Assembly (NCBI GenBank): GCA_036561005.1
Contig: DATBQE010000217.1
Location: 4,047 to 68,046, forward strand
DNA from: PKWO01 sp036561005
GTDB taxonomy: Bacteria > Pseudomonadota > Gammaproteobacteria > Burkholderiales > Burkholderiaceae_D
Direction of reading: 5' to 3'
DNA length: 64,000 bases
How positions within the stretch are numbered: position 1 is the first letter of the stretch; each line of letters opens with the position of its first letter. Below the pieces are notes generated by a model. That model was given only the letters and a program-made list of their open reading frames with translations, was not told the DNA's origin and ran no database searches. Position numbers and translations under genes: made by a program. Positions 16,444-25,698 of this stretch are shown in pieces.

Positions 16444-17280
16444 TCAAAACACCCAATCATGCCAAACCGGTTTGAGATCATTCGGCAAAGGCGGCAGCGT
16501 GCCGAGGTCAACGCGCGATTCTTCCGGCCCGTGGAAATCGGACCCGCGCGAGGCAAGCAGGTCGTAGCGCCGCGCGACGTTGGCGTACGTATCGTACTGA
16601 TCCACGGTATGGCTGCCCGTGAGGACTTCAAGCCCGGTGCCGCCGCTGCGTTTGAATTCATTGATGAATTCGTCGAATGCCATGTCGTTCAACTTGTAGC
16701 GGCCCGGGTGTGCCACCACGGCCACGCCGCCGGCGTCGCGTATCCATCGCACTGCATCCTTCAGGTGCGCCCAACGGTGCGGCACGAATCCGGGCTTGCC
16801 TTCGATCAGGTAATTCTTGAAGACATCGGGGATCGACTCGCCCTTGCCGATCTCGATGAGGTAGCGTGCAAAATGCGTGCGCGACAAAAGATCGGGATTG
16901 CCGGCGTAGCGCATGGCGCCATCGAAAGTATCGGGGATGCCGGCCTTGGCCAATTGCTCGGCCATGTCGCGCGCTCGCGGCTCGCGGCCGTTGCGGGTTG
17001 ACGCCAGGCCACGCACGAGACCGGCTTCGGTTTCATCGACCTTGAGGCCGACGATATGGATGGTCTTGCCGGCCCAGGTGACGGAAATTTCAACGCCGGA
17101 GACATACGGCAGGCCAATCGCCTTGGCGGCGGCGCGTGCCTCGGCGATGCCGCTGATTTCGTCATGGTCGGTCAGTGCCCAGATGTCGACACCGTTCGCT
17201 TTGGCGCGCGCGGCCAGTTCGGCGGGCGTGAGCACACCATCGGAAACCTGGGAATGGCAATGGAGATCAGCGTTCAACAT
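16444..17280 (-). CDS. rnm: PHP-domain phosphatase/exonuclease, YciV (RNase AM) family
   Basis: 278 residues. The PHP metal motifs are in order: H7-C-H9 (ADLHCHS), TDHDE, the conserved Glu of SGVEIS, a long lid region, VVAHPGRY, and SRGSDFHGP near the end. Family members hydrolyse 3',5'-nucleoside bisphosphates such as pAp and in E. coli trim 5' ends of rRNA (RNase AM). I choose the ATG giving MLNADLHCH since homology starts there; an upstream in-frame start (17316) adds 12 unrelated residues. It begins a block of closely spaced minus-strand genes (PHP, yciO, M50-like, trpS) that is likely one transcript. Confidence 0.85.
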   Translation of the reverse strand: MLNADLHCHSQVSDGVLTPAELAARAKANGVDIWALTDHDEISGIAEARAAAKAIGLPYVSGVEISVTWAGKTIHIVGLKVDETEAGLVRGLASTRNGREPRARDMAEQLAKAGIPDTFDGAMRYAGNPDLLSRTHFARYLIEIGKGESIPDVFKNYLIEGKPGFVPHRWAHLKDAVRWIRDAGGVAVVAHPGRYKLNDMAFDEFINEFKRSGGTGLEVLTGSHTVDQYDTYANVARRYDLLASRGSDFHGPEESRVDLGTLPPLPNDLKPVWHDWVF

Positions 17281-17411
17281 GGGGAATTTCGAGACTTGGT
17301 AATGAGGAGCAAGCAAAAAAGCCGCTCACGGCCTCTATTGTACGCTGTCTTGCGCTCCGGCCGGCATCGCGCTGCCATTCCTGCCCGCATGTCGGCACCC
17401 GGGAGCGTGCA

Positions 17412-18293
17412 CTACGCAAGAAAAGAATCGAGCAGGCGTGACAATTGTTCCGGCTGGTCGTGGTGCAGCATGTGGCCGGCTTCAGCAATCGTGGCCGTGG
17501 TCAAACGGGCGAAACTCTGCATGCGCCGGTCGATTTCCATACGTGCCTCGTCCTTGCTCCCGAGGTAACGCCATACTTCGGTGTCGACCGCTTCGACCCA
17601 TAACACCGGGGCAGTGATGGCCTTCCAGCAGGCCAGCACCTCCTCGATACGGTACAGGATGGGGCTGCTGCCTTTGTGCGCCGGGTCGCCACATATTTCC
17701 CAGCGCCCTTCATCACTCTCGCACGGCCGAGCCCAATGTGGCGCGAGAAAAGCGGCACGCTCGTCGGACAGGCGCGGGTTATTCTTTTGCAGGCGCGCGG
17801 CGACCTCGGCCAGGCTCGCATAGGTCAAAAGACGCGGCGGCTCGCGCAACTCGGCAAGCCACCTGGCGTAACGCTTCGGCGCTTGCTCGGGCTTGGTCAG
17901 GCCCATGCCGAAACCTTCGAGATTGACCAGCTTGGCGATCCGTTCCGGCCGGCTGCCCGCATACAGGCAGGCAATATTGCCGCCCATGCTGTGGCCTATC
18001 AGGTTGACCGCCGCATCGGGCGAACAATGTTCCAGCACGGCATCGAGATCGCCGATGTAGTCGGCGAACCAGTAGGTGTCGCTGCCGGAATTTTCGCTCA
18101 GGCCAAAGCCGCGCCAGTCGGGCGCAATGACATGCCAGTCGCGCTGCAGGCAATCGACCACGAATTGAAACGAGGCCGACACATCCATCCAGCCATGCAG
18201 CATGACGAGCAGCGGCGCGTCAGTGGGCCCCCAGTGGCGCAAGTGATATTGCAATCCGCGAACCGTGATAAATTCTGAGCGAGATGGTTTCAT
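17412..18293 (-). CDS. Alpha/beta hydrolase
   Basis: 293 residues. The oxyanion loop HGWMD, the nucleophile elbow GHSMGG (Ser102) and the catalytic His in AGHMLHH are present, and the acid residue is probably in the EAVDTEVW loop. It belongs to the broad epoxide hydrolase/haloperoxidase-like esterase group; a likely substrate is a small ester but none can be named. The start ATG (MKPSRSEF) is preceded by AGGA with 5 bases spacing. The open frame continues over 500 codons upstream antisense to the acyl-CoA synthetase, but that is coincidental. It is divergent from the synthetase, with a palindromic operator between. Confidence 0.85.
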   Translation of the reverse strand: MKPSRSEFITVRGLQYHLRHWGPTDAPLLVMLHGWMDVSASFQFVVDCLQRDWHVIAPDWRGFGLSENSGSDTYWFADYIGDLDAVLEHCSPDAAVNLIGHSMGGNIACLYAGSRPERIAKLVNLEGFGMGLTKPEQAPKRYARWLAELREPPRLLTYASLAEVAARLQKNNPRLSDERAAFLAPHWARPCESDEGRWEICGDPAHKGSSPILYRIEEVLACWKAITAPVLWVEAVDTEVWRYLGSKDEARMEIDRRMQSFARLTTATIAEAGHMLHHDQPEQLSRLLDSFLA

Positions 18294-18334
18294 GAACATC
18301 CTGTAGATGGCGATGGCGGGACAAGACACGATAA

Positions 18335-18348
18335 CGAACGGTCGTTCG
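18335..18348. promoter_or_regulatory. TetR-type operator between divergent hydrolase and acyl-CoA synthetase genes
   Basis: CGAACG-GT-CGTTCG is a 14-bp inverted repeat overlapping the promoter region (a TATACT lies 5-15 bases downstream). Such CG-rich palindromes are typical of TetR/AcrR regulators that control fatty-acid and acyl-CoA genes. No tetR gene is in the window, so the regulator would act in trans. Confidence 0.55.
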
Positions 18349-18368
18349 ATAATTATACTGGAGATGGC

Positions 18369-20039
18369 GTGAGCGACATTGCTACCGACCAATACGATAC
18401 CCTGCACGCGCGGTTCCGCTGGCATGTGCCGGCGCATTTCAATATTGCCGACGTTTGCTGCACGCGCTGGGCAGATGATCCTGCCCGCATTGCCTTGTAT
18501 TGTGAAGACGAAGACGGCAATACGGCGCAAACCAGCTACGCCCAATTGCATGGGCAGGCGGGCCGCTTGTCGAACCTGCTCGGGCAACTGGACGCGACAC
18601 GTGGCGACCGCATCGCCATCATCCTGCCGCAACGCGCGGAATCCGCCATCGCGCATATCGCCTGTTACCAGTCGGCGCTGGTGGCCATGCCGATGTCCAT
18701 CCTGTTCGGCCCCGACGCACTTGAGTATCGGCTGCAAGATAGCGCGGCAGTCGTCGCCATTGTCGATGCCGCCGCCCTGCCCGCCCTGCTCGAAATACGC
18801 GCGCGTTGCCCCGCGCTGCGCCACATCGTCGCCGTTGAGTGCGCCAATGAGTGCGCCAATGGCGCAGTCATCGATTGGCATGCCGCGCTGGCAGGCAGCG
18901 CTCCACAATTCTTGCCGATTGAAACGCGCGCAGAAGACCCGGCCATTTTGATCTACACCAGCGGCACCACCGGTTCGCCCAAGGGCGCCTTGCTGCCGCA
19001 GCGCGCATTGATCGGCAACCTGACCGGCTTCGTCGCGTCGCAGAACTGGTTCCCGCAACCAGACGACGTGTTCTGGTCGCCGGCAGACTGGGCCTGGACC
19101 GGCGGGCTGATGGACGCGCTGCTGCCGACGCTCTATTTCGGCAAGCCCATCGTCGGCTATCGCGGGCGCTTTTCGGCGCAGACGGCATTTCGTCTGCTGG
19201 AGCAATATGCCGTCACCAATACCTTCCTGTTTCCGACCGCATTGAAGATGATGATGAAGGCCGAACCGGTGCCGCGTCGCCATTTGAAATTGCGCGCCAT
19301 CATGAGCGCAGGCGAAGCCGTGGGCGACGCCGTGTTCCATTGGGGCAGGACTGCACTCGGCGTCAGCATCAACGAGATGTTCGGCCAAACCGAGATGAAC
19401 TATATCGTCGGCAACAGTGCGGACAAATGGCCCGCAAAGCCGGGCAGCATGGGCCGCCCCTATCCCGGGCACCGCGTGGCCGTTATCGATGAAAACGGCA
19501 AACAGTTGCGGCACGGCGAAATCGGCGAGGTTGCTCTGCATCGGCTGGATCGACATGGGGCCGCCGATCCCATTTTCTTCCTCGGTTACTGGAACAATGA
19601 ACGCGCCACGAGTGAAAAATTCACCGGCGACTGGTGCCGCACCGGCGACCTGGCCAGCATGGATGACGACGGCTATCTTTGGTACCAGGGCCGGGCCGAT
19701 GACATGTTCAAGGCGGCCGGTTATCGCATCGGTCCGTCCGAAATCGAGAATTGCCTGCTCAAGCACCCGGCCGTGGCCAACGCCGCCGTCGTGCCCAAGC
19801 CGGACCGCGAGCGCGGCAACGTCGTCAAGGCTTTTGTGTTGCTGGCACCGGGCCTGGAACTCGACGACGTTGCCAAAGCCGCCTTGACGGCGGAACTGCA
19901 GGCGCACGTGAAAGGCAAGCTTGCGCCTTACGAATATCCGAAGGAAATCGAATTTGTCGACAGCTTGCCGATGACGACCACCGGCAAGCTGCAGCGGCGC
20001 ATATTGCGCCTGCTGGAAGAGGAACGCGCAAAGAGTTAA
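18369..20039 (+). CDS. AMP-dependent acyl-CoA synthetase (acetyl/medium-chain type)
   Basis: 556 residues of the ANL superfamily. The P-loop is YTSGTTGSPKG (about residue 198), the A5-type motif is NEMFGQTEMN, the A8 hinge appears as GYLWYQGRADDMFK with GYRIGPSEIE, and the C-terminal catalytic Lys is K540 in TTTGKLQRR. It ligates a carboxylic acid to CoA through an acyl-adenylate. Overall it resembles the acetate/propionate and medium-chain acyl-CoA ligase group; the chain length is not readable. It starts with GTG (18369), with GGAG 6 bases upstream. A TetR-type palindrome 20 bases upstream suggests induction by an acyl-CoA or similar ligand. Its stop overlaps the stop of the convergent chemoreceptor. 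Confidence 0.88.
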   Translation: MSDIATDQYDTLHARFRWHVPAHFNIADVCCTRWADDPARIALYCEDEDGNTAQTSYAQLHGQAGRLSNLLGQLDATRGDRIAIILPQRAESAIAHIACYQSALVAMPMSILFGPDALEYRLQDSAAVVAIVDAAALPALLEIRARCPALRHIVAVECANECANGAVIDWHAALAGSAPQFLPIETRAEDPAILIYTSGTTGSPKGALLPQRALIGNLTGFVASQNWFPQPDDVFWSPADWAWTGGLMDALLPTLYFGKPIVGYRGRFSAQTAFRLLEQYAVTNTFLFPTALKMMMKAEPVPRRHLKLRAIMSAGEAVGDAVFHWGRTALGVSINEMFGQTEMNYIVGNSADKWPAKPGSMGRPYPGHRVAVIDENGKQLRHGEIGEVALHRLDRHGAADPIFFLGYWNNERATSEKFTGDWCRTGDLASMDDDGYLWYQGRADDMFKAAGYRIGPSEIENCLLKHPAVANAAVVPKPDRERGNVVKAFVLLAPGLELDDVAKAALTAELQAHVKGKLAPYEYPKEIEFVDSLPMTTTGKLQRRILRLLEEERAKS

Positions 20040-21787
20040 AACTCTTCCCAGTCGTCTCCTGTCGCAGCGCCGGCCAGACTTTTCTGCGCATTAGCCGAAG
20101 CCAGTGCCGGTTTCTGCACATTGGCCATTGCAGGTGCAGCCGGCGCAGTTTTCGCCTTGGGCGCTGCTACGGCTTTGACAGGCTTGGAAATTTTTGCCGG
20201 CTGCGACGGCGCACAGGCATCGTCAAGCTTGAAGATACTGACCACTTCCACCAGCGACGCGCCTTCATGCTGCATGGCATCTGCCGCTGCGGCAGCTTCT
20301 TCCACCAGGGCGGCGTTGCGCTGCGTGACCTGATCCATTTGCATGATGGCCACGTTGATTTGCTCGATGCCGTTGGTCTGTTCGTCGCTGGCGGTGGAAA
20401 TTTCGGCGATGATATCGGTCACGCGCTTGACGCTGGTGACGATTTCTTCCATGGTGGCGCCGGCCTGGTCGACCAGCTTTGCACCAACGTCAACTTTTTC
20501 CACCGAATCGCCAATCAGCGCCTTGATCTCCTTGGCCGCTGCGGCGCTGCGCTGCGCAAGGTTGCGCACTTCCGCTGCAACGACCGCAAAGCCGCGTCCC
20601 TGCTCGCCGGCACGCGCCGCTTCCACTGCCGCATTCAGGGCCAGGATGTTGGTCTGGAAGGCGATGCCGTCGATGACGGATATGATGTCGACGATCTTTT
20701 TCGACGAGTCGTTGATCGAACCCATGGTTTCAACGACCTGGGAGACCACATTGCCGCCCTTGCGCGCCACCTCTGATGCAGTCGCTGCAAGGCCGTTGGC
20801 CTGACGCGCATTGTCGGCATTCTGTTTAACCGTCGAGGTCAATTGCTCCATCGCGGAAGCGGTCTCTTCCAGCGAGCTGGCCTGATCTTCGGTGCGCGCA
20901 GACAAGTCGAGATTGCCGCGTGCGATTTCTCGGGCTGCTTCACTGATGGTGTTGGTGCTGCGCCTCACATCGCCCACAATACGGGTCAGGCTGGAATTCA
21001 TGTCACCTAGTGCGTACAGCAGTTGGCCGGTTTCATCCTTTCCGCTTGCTTCAATCTTGCTGCCCAGATCGCCCGAGGCCACAGTTTGTGCCAGCTTGAG
21101 TGCCTTTTGCAGCGGAATGGTAATGCTCTTGCACAACCAAAGCGTGACGGCGCCGCCGAGCGCAGCCGCGAGCACGACGGCACCGAGCAGAAACAGGCAT
21201 GCCGTCTTGTAACTGGCTTCTGCCTGTTGCTCGGCATTCGCCATCATGTGGTTCGATTGATCGAGCACGAAGGCCACAATGCCGTCGATCTTTTGCGTCG
21301 GGGGCCGGTCCATGCCTTTGACGAGGCCGTCGACGATGTGGGCACTCTCGGCTTTGGCGACGTCGTATTGCTTCAAGGCTTCGGCATATTTGCCGCCCAG
21401 TTCGTCATGCGCCTTCAAGGCTTCATCAACGGCTACGGTATCGAATTTGAGCTGGGTGAACAGGTCTTTGAGTTTTTGCAGGTACACCGTGGTTTGGGCG
21501 CTGCGGTCGGCAAAGGCCTTGGTATATTTGTCGTACATGGCCTGGTCGTTGCCGCGCAGGAGCGTGTCTTTCCACTCCTGGACCTGCTTCTTGAATTCGA
21601 CTTGCGCGCTGCGCGCGGTATCGATCGATTGTTCGAGCAAGGCTGCCTTGTGCATCATTTCGGCATTGCGCTGCGTGCTCTCGCTCAGCGTGTACCAGCC
21701 TTCGAGGCCTACCGCCAGCATGGCCAGGGTCAGGAAACCTGCAAGGATGCCCAAGCGCGTGCCGATCTTCAAATCGGTGATCTTCAT
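20036..21787 (-). CDS. Methyl-accepting chemotaxis protein with C-terminal CheR-binding pentapeptide
   Basis: 583 residues. TM1 is about residues 13-33, a periplasmic four-helix-bundle-like sensor follows, TM2 about 194-217, then HAMP and the long signalling hairpin whose tip holds the highly conserved EARAGEQGRGFAVVA-type region. After the signalling domain an Ala/Pro/Lys-rich flexible linker ends in DWEEF, which fits the xWxxF pentapeptide that docks CheR and CheB in major receptors such as Tsr and Tar. The receptor therefore probably assists methylation of its neighbours. The ligand is unknown. The start ATG has GGGGGAA 6-7 bases upstream. Transcription converges on the acyl-CoA synthetase gene with overlapping stop codons. 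No che genes are near. Confidence 0.92.
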   Translation of the reverse strand: MKITDLKIGTRLGILAGFLTLAMLAVGLEGWYTLSESTQRNAEMMHKAALLEQSIDTARSAQVEFKKQVQEWKDTLLRGNDQAMYDKYTKAFADRSAQTTVYLQKLKDLFTQLKFDTVAVDEALKAHDELGGKYAEALKQYDVAKAESAHIVDGLVKGMDRPPTQKIDGIVAFVLDQSNHMMANAEQQAEASYKTACLFLLGAVVLAAALGGAVTLWLCKSITIPLQKALKLAQTVASGDLGSKIEASGKDETGQLLYALGDMNSSLTRIVGDVRRSTNTISEAAREIARGNLDLSARTEDQASSLEETASAMEQLTSTVKQNADNARQANGLAATASEVARKGGNVVSQVVETMGSINDSSKKIVDIISVIDGIAFQTNILALNAAVEAARAGEQGRGFAVVAAEVRNLAQRSAAAAKEIKALIGDSVEKVDVGAKLVDQAGATMEEIVTSVKRVTDIIAEISTASDEQTNGIEQINVAIMQMDQVTQRNAALVEEAAAAADAMQHEGASLVEVVSIFKLDDACAPSQPAKISKPVKAVAAPKAKTAPAAPAMANVQKPALASANAQKSLAGAATGDDWEEF

Positions 21788-21999
21788 GTCGACTTCCCCC
21801 AAAGCATCACTTCGGAAAAGACAAAACCCCGTTTAGCTTTATAACGATAGTAAGGTTTTTGCCCCAAGTAAACATTTATACGCCGATTCGCGAGATTGCG
21901 CGTACCAAAGCGAGCGTTTATGCAACGCATAATTTCCCACGTGAAATGTATTTTCTTGCCGTCGACTGGCAGTAACCTGGCTTTTGCCTGGCCCCGGGA

Positions 22000-23022
22000 T
22001 TACCTACGCAAATACTGTGCGAGGTCGAACGAAGACAGCACACCGAGGTGATGAAAATGGTCGTCCAGCCAGCGGTCTGCCTGCCTGCGTCCTTCTTCGC
22101 GCAGGGCGCTGATGAAGGGGGCTTGGGTGTTGAGCTTGCTCAGACCATCGAGCCGGCTCATGAAGTCCGGCGAATCGATCAGGTGCACATGCAGGTTGCG
22201 CAGGCGCCGCTCCATTCTGCCTATGGCAAACCAGCCACGTTGGGCTTCGCGTTTAGCCAGCGCGATGCCCTGCAATTCCGTGAACAGGGCGGCCGAAAAT
22301 CCGATCTCGGTCAGGCGGGAAAATATTTCGTCGGCGGTGGACGGGGTGGCGGCTTTGGGATGGGCGTGCAACAACACCACGACAATATCGCGCGCACGAC
22401 ATTGGTGCAGTAGAGGAAAAATCGGCGGGTTGGCGGTGAAGCCACCATCCCAATATGCCTGGCCATCGATCTCGACTGCCCGATGTAGGGACGGCAGGCA
22501 CGCCGAGGCCAGCACCGCATCGAGCGACATTTGCCGGTCGCGAAATATCTTCATTTTGCCGCTGCCCACTTGCGTCGCGGCGACGAACAGTTGGATGCGA
22601 CCGTGCAAGTTGAGGTAATCGAAATCAATCTGCTCGGCGAGGATGTCGCGCAGGGGATTGATATCGAAGGGGTTCAATTGATAGGGCGAGAGAAGGCGGG
22701 TCAGCGACAGGTACATCGCCATCGTCGACCCCGCCAGCCCGAATCGATCGGAGGGCATGGATTCGGCCGGCAGGAAGCTGAACGGCGCCTTGATCGATAC
22801 GCGCTCCCAGAATTCCGACAGGGCACGGCGCGCGCCTTCGCGTCCGCCCTTTGCATGGCCGTAGGCGAGCACGACCGCGTTGACGGCACCGGCACTGGCG
22901 CCGCTGATGGCTTCGACGTCTACCCGTTCGTCCTCAAGCAGACGGTCCAGCACGCCCCAGGTAAAGGCGCCATGCGAACCACCGCCTTGCAATGCCAGCG
23001 TGACCATTTTTTTGTTGCGCAT
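22000..23022 (-). CDS. Patatin-like phospholipase
   Basis: 340 residues. The oxyanion motif GGGSHGAF is at residues 13-20, the nucleophile elbow G41-A-S43-A-G45, and the dyad Asp is D192 in WDGGF, so the Ser-Asp catalytic pair is complete. Members cleave acyl chains from phospholipids or neutral lipids. There is no signal peptide, so it acts in the cytoplasm or is exported by a non-Sec route. I favour ATG 23022 (MRNKKMVTL) with GAAAG upstream; a TTG seven codons earlier is possible. It is the third gene of a run with purU and the DUF455 gene (gaps 25 and 34 bases). Confidence 0.88.
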   Translation of the reverse strand: MRNKKMVTLALQGGGSHGAFTWGVLDRLLEDERVDVEAISGASAGAVNAVVLAYGHAKGGREGARRALSEFWERVSIKAPFSFLPAESMPSDRFGLAGSTMAMYLSLTRLLSPYQLNPFDINPLRDILAEQIDFDYLNLHGRIQLFVAATQVGSGKMKIFRDRQMSLDAVLASACLPSLHRAVEIDGQAYWDGGFTANPPIFPLLHQCRARDIVVVLLHAHPKAATPSTADEIFSRLTEIGFSAALFTELQGIALAKREAQRGWFAIGRMERRLRNLHVHLIDSPDFMSRLDGLSKLNTQAPFISALREEGRRQADRWLDDHFHHLGVLSSFDLAQYLRR

Positions 23023-23056
23023 TTGAGCTTTCGTTGAATCCAATGCGTTGCGAAAG

Positions 23057-23902
23057 CTATTGGGCAGTTTTCAGTGCGCTCAGTTCCGCTTCGGTGAAGC
23101 CGGCTGCGCGTCGCGCTTCCATGTTGAACGGCCCGCGCAGGGTAGGCGCCTTGTAGCGCGTGGTCAATTCGGCAAAGGTAGCAAGCGGCTCAAGCCCGCG
23201 TTGCTCGCATAGCCAGGCAAACCAGCGATTGCCGACCGCGACGTGACCGATTTCGTCGCGCAGGATGATGTCGAGAATCGCCGCAGCTGCATGGTCGCCG
23301 GCCTGCGCCAGCTTGGCACGCACCGGCGGTGACGCATCGAGGCCGCGCGCTTCCAGTGTGCGCGGCACGAGCGCAATGCGCGCCAATACGTCCTGTTCGG
23401 TCTTCTGCGCCATGTCCCACAGGCTATTGTGGGCCTTGAAGTCGCCATAGGCGAATCCAAGCGTGCGCAAGTGCCGTGCCAGCAAAGAAAAATGCAGGGC
23501 TTCTTCCGCAGCGACGCGCAACCAGTCGTCGTAGTAGTCTTGCGGCATGCCGGTGAAACGCCAGATTGCATCGAGCGCCAGGTTGATGGCGTTGAATTCG
23601 ATGTGCGCCAGCGCATGGATCAGTGCAGCGCGCCCTTCGACGGTGCGCATCGAGCGCCGCTCGACCGCGAGCGGGTCCACCAGTTCCGGCCTGGCTGGGC
23701 GTCCGGGGATCGGCATTGCCGGCTGCAACTGTGCGCCGGGGTCCAGATCGATACGCCGCTCTGCCCATACCTGGGCCAGTGCCTGCACGGCCGCAGCTTT
23801 TGCCGTGGCATCGCACAAAGCGAGGCATTGCAGTGCCGCGTGACGCAATTCGGTGAAGCCGGATTCAACTCCGGGTAAATGTCGGGGCGCGCTGGCGGTC
23901 AT
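23057..23902 (-). CDS. DUF455 ferritin-like protein
   Basis: 281 residues. Metal-ligand patterns typical of a ferritin-like four-helix di-iron fold are present: HIEFNAI, EEALHF and RDEIGHV, each giving Glu and His ligands on successive helices. The family (DUF455, COG2833) is widespread in proteobacteria but has no established reaction; a di-iron oxidase or hydroxylase role is inference from the fold. It lies 25 bases downstream of purU and 34 bases upstream of the patatin gene, so the three genes probably form one operon, without an evident metabolic link. Confidence 0.85.
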   Translation of the reverse strand: MTASAPRHLPGVESGFTELRHAALQCLALCDATAKAAAVQALAQVWAERRIDLDPGAQLQPAMPIPGRPARPELVDPLAVERRSMRTVEGRAALIHALAHIEFNAINLALDAIWRFTGMPQDYYDDWLRVAAEEALHFSLLARHLRTLGFAYGDFKAHNSLWDMAQKTEQDVLARIALVPRTLEARGLDASPPVRAKLAQAGDHAAAAILDIILRDEIGHVAVGNRWFAWLCEQRGLEPLATFAELTTRYKAPTLRGPFNMEARRAAGFTEAELSALKTAQ

Positions 23903-23927
23903 GGGGTCTGCGCCACGTCGGCAACAA

Positions 23928-24797
23928 TTACTTGAACACGACCGTCTTATGCCCGTTGAGCAAAATGCGATGCTCGACGAACCATTTCACGGCGCGTGCC
24001 AGCACCACGCATTCGACGTCGCGCCCGATTGCAGTCAGCGTATCGGGGTTCATGGCGTGGTCGACGCGTTCGACATCCTGCTCGATGATCGGTCCTTCGT
24101 CGAGATCGCCGGTGACGAAGTGGGCCGTGGCGCCGATCAGTTTCACGCCGCGCTCATGGGCCTGATAGTAGGGCTTGGCGCCCTTGAAGCTGGGCAGGAA
24201 AGAATGATGGATATTGATCGCCCTGCCCTTCAAGGCATTGCAAAGTTGCGGTGACAATATCTGCATGTAGCGTGCCAGCACAACGAGATCGATCTGGTTG
24301 TTCTCGACGATTTCGAGTATGCGCTGTTCCTGCGCCTGCTTCGCTTCGTCCGAAGCGCCGGCCGCTAGCGGCAAGTGGTGGAAAGGTATGTTGTAACTCG
24401 CTGCCAACTGGTAGAAGTCGGTATGGTTCGAGACGATGGCGAGAATCTCCACCGGCAGCAAACCGCTTTTGTAGCGAAACAGCAGGTCATTGAGGCAATG
24501 GCCTATCTTGGACACCATGATCATGACGCGCGGCTTCTTGGCCGCGTCATGCATCTGCCAATCCATCTGCATCGGCTGGGCCAGATCGGTGAAGGCCTGG
24601 CGCAATTGCGCGTCGCCCACTGCCGGGTCCTCGGCTGCAAAATGCACGCGCATGAAGAAGGTTTGCGATTGCGCATCGCCGAACTGGGCGGAATCGATAA
24701 TATTGCAGCCGTGATCGGCCAGGAAACCCGATACGCTGTGAACGATGCCGCGATGGTCGCCGCAAGACAGGGTGAGGATATATTCCGGATGCTTCAT
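23928..24797 (-). CDS. purU: Formyltetrahydrofolate deformylase
   Basis: 289 residues (E. coli PurU 280). An N-terminal ACT domain (YILTLSCGDHRGIVHSV onward, residues 5-80) is joined to a formyl-transferase-type catalytic domain with the Asn-His-Asp set in ISNHTDF, HHSFLPSFKGAKPY and DLDEGPII. It hydrolyses 10-formyl-THF to formate and THF, balancing one-carbon pools and feeding formate to PurT-dependent purine synthesis; the ACT domain in E. coli senses glycine/methionine. The ATG giving MKHPEYI is chosen because family homology starts there. It leads the purU-DUF455-patatin group. Confidence 0.95.
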   Translation of the reverse strand: MKHPEYILTLSCGDHRGIVHSVSGFLADHGCNIIDSAQFGDAQSQTFFMRVHFAAEDPAVGDAQLRQAFTDLAQPMQMDWQMHDAAKKPRVMIMVSKIGHCLNDLLFRYKSGLLPVEILAIVSNHTDFYQLAASYNIPFHHLPLAAGASDEAKQAQEQRILEIVENNQIDLVVLARYMQILSPQLCNALKGRAINIHHSFLPSFKGAKPYYQAHERGVKLIGATAHFVTGDLDEGPIIEQDVERVDHAMNPDTLTAIGRDVECVVLARAVKWFVEHRILLNGHKTVVFK

Positions 24798-24920
24798 GGT
24801 GTCCGTGAAAAGAAAGCGCGCTGTGGTCAAATAAACAAAGACTCTTATTGTCGCACGGCGCGCGGTTTCTTCGCAAAATTCAACTCACGGACATCGAAGA
24901 ACAAAACTGCGATAAGACCA

Positions 24921-25481
24921 CTAGTCGGTCTTGGCCAATACCGGGCCTTTGGTGCGCCCTGCCTGATCCATCTGCACATCGCCGGACAATTGACCGCCTT
25001 CTTCAATGACCAGCTTGCCGTAGCGGATTTTTCCCGAGACCTTGCCGGTGGAGAAGATGACGAGTTTCTGGCTGACGGTGAGTTCGCCGTCGAATTCACC
25101 GCGTATTTCGGCAATGTCGATTTCAGCGGCGCCCTTGAACGCGCCCTGCTCCGATATCTGAATGACGCGGGAATAAATTGTTGCCTCGACCAAACCTTCG
25201 ACTACGATGGTATCGCAGTCGGTAATTTCGACACCTTTGAGTTTGATGTTGGGTCCGACGATCAGCTTGCTGCCGGTCGAGGTATCGTCCGGCGCTTTCG
25301 CTGCTGCCGGTTGGGCGCCTGGTGCGCTCTTGGCACTTTCAGCCAAACTTTGGGCCAGTGTCGGCCCCTGCCCTAAAGGTGATGCCGGCCGGGCTTGGCC
25401 TGGCTGGGTAGGTGCGCCTGGCGTGCCGGGTTGCGGCAAGCCACCCTCGCGTTTGCCGAATAGCGTTTCTGATCGAAGCAT
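24921..25481 (-). CDS. Bactofilin (polymer-forming cytoskeletal protein)
   Basis: 186 residues. A Pro/Gly/Ala/Gln-rich N-terminal tail of about 70 residues precedes the bactofilin beta-helix (about 70-165; repeats such as GVEITDCDTIVVEG and GAAEIDIAEIRGEFDG), ending in a short tail. Bactofilins self-assemble without nucleotides into filaments that position cell-wall or pole proteins. The start ATG (MLRSETLFG) is preceded by GAGGAG at 7-8 bases, which decides it over an in-frame start 14 codons upstream. It is separated from purU by about 120 bases and has no recognisable partner such as an M23 peptidase gene. Confidence 0.9.
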   Translation of the reverse strand: MLRSETLFGKREGGLPQPGTPGAPTQPGQARPASPLGQGPTLAQSLAESAKSAPGAQPAAAKAPDDTSTGSKLIVGPNIKLKGVEITDCDTIVVEGLVEATIYSRVIQISEQGAFKGAAEIDIAEIRGEFDGELTVSQKLVIFSTGKVSGKIRYGKLVIEEGGQLSGDVQMDQAGRTKGPVLAKTD

Positions 25482-25698
25482 GATTTCTCCTCTGTTGCAA
25501 ACTATTGCATTAGCACTCATCAAGACGTTCCTGCCGATGTGGAAACGACAGGAAACATGCCGCCGGACTACGCAGTCAGGCGGCCCCGGTTGGTACGTAG
25601 TATTATCAAAAAGTTCACATTTTCAGATAATATAAAAAAGCACGACCGTTCAAATTAAGGTATATTCGGCAAATCCAATTCCCACAAAGGAGACAAAC

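Noticed and set aside
17412..19907. A single 831-codon minus-strand open frame
   Set aside because: Only the last 293 codons encode the hydrolase; the rest is antisense to the acyl-CoA synthetase, which has complete ANL motifs on the plus strand.
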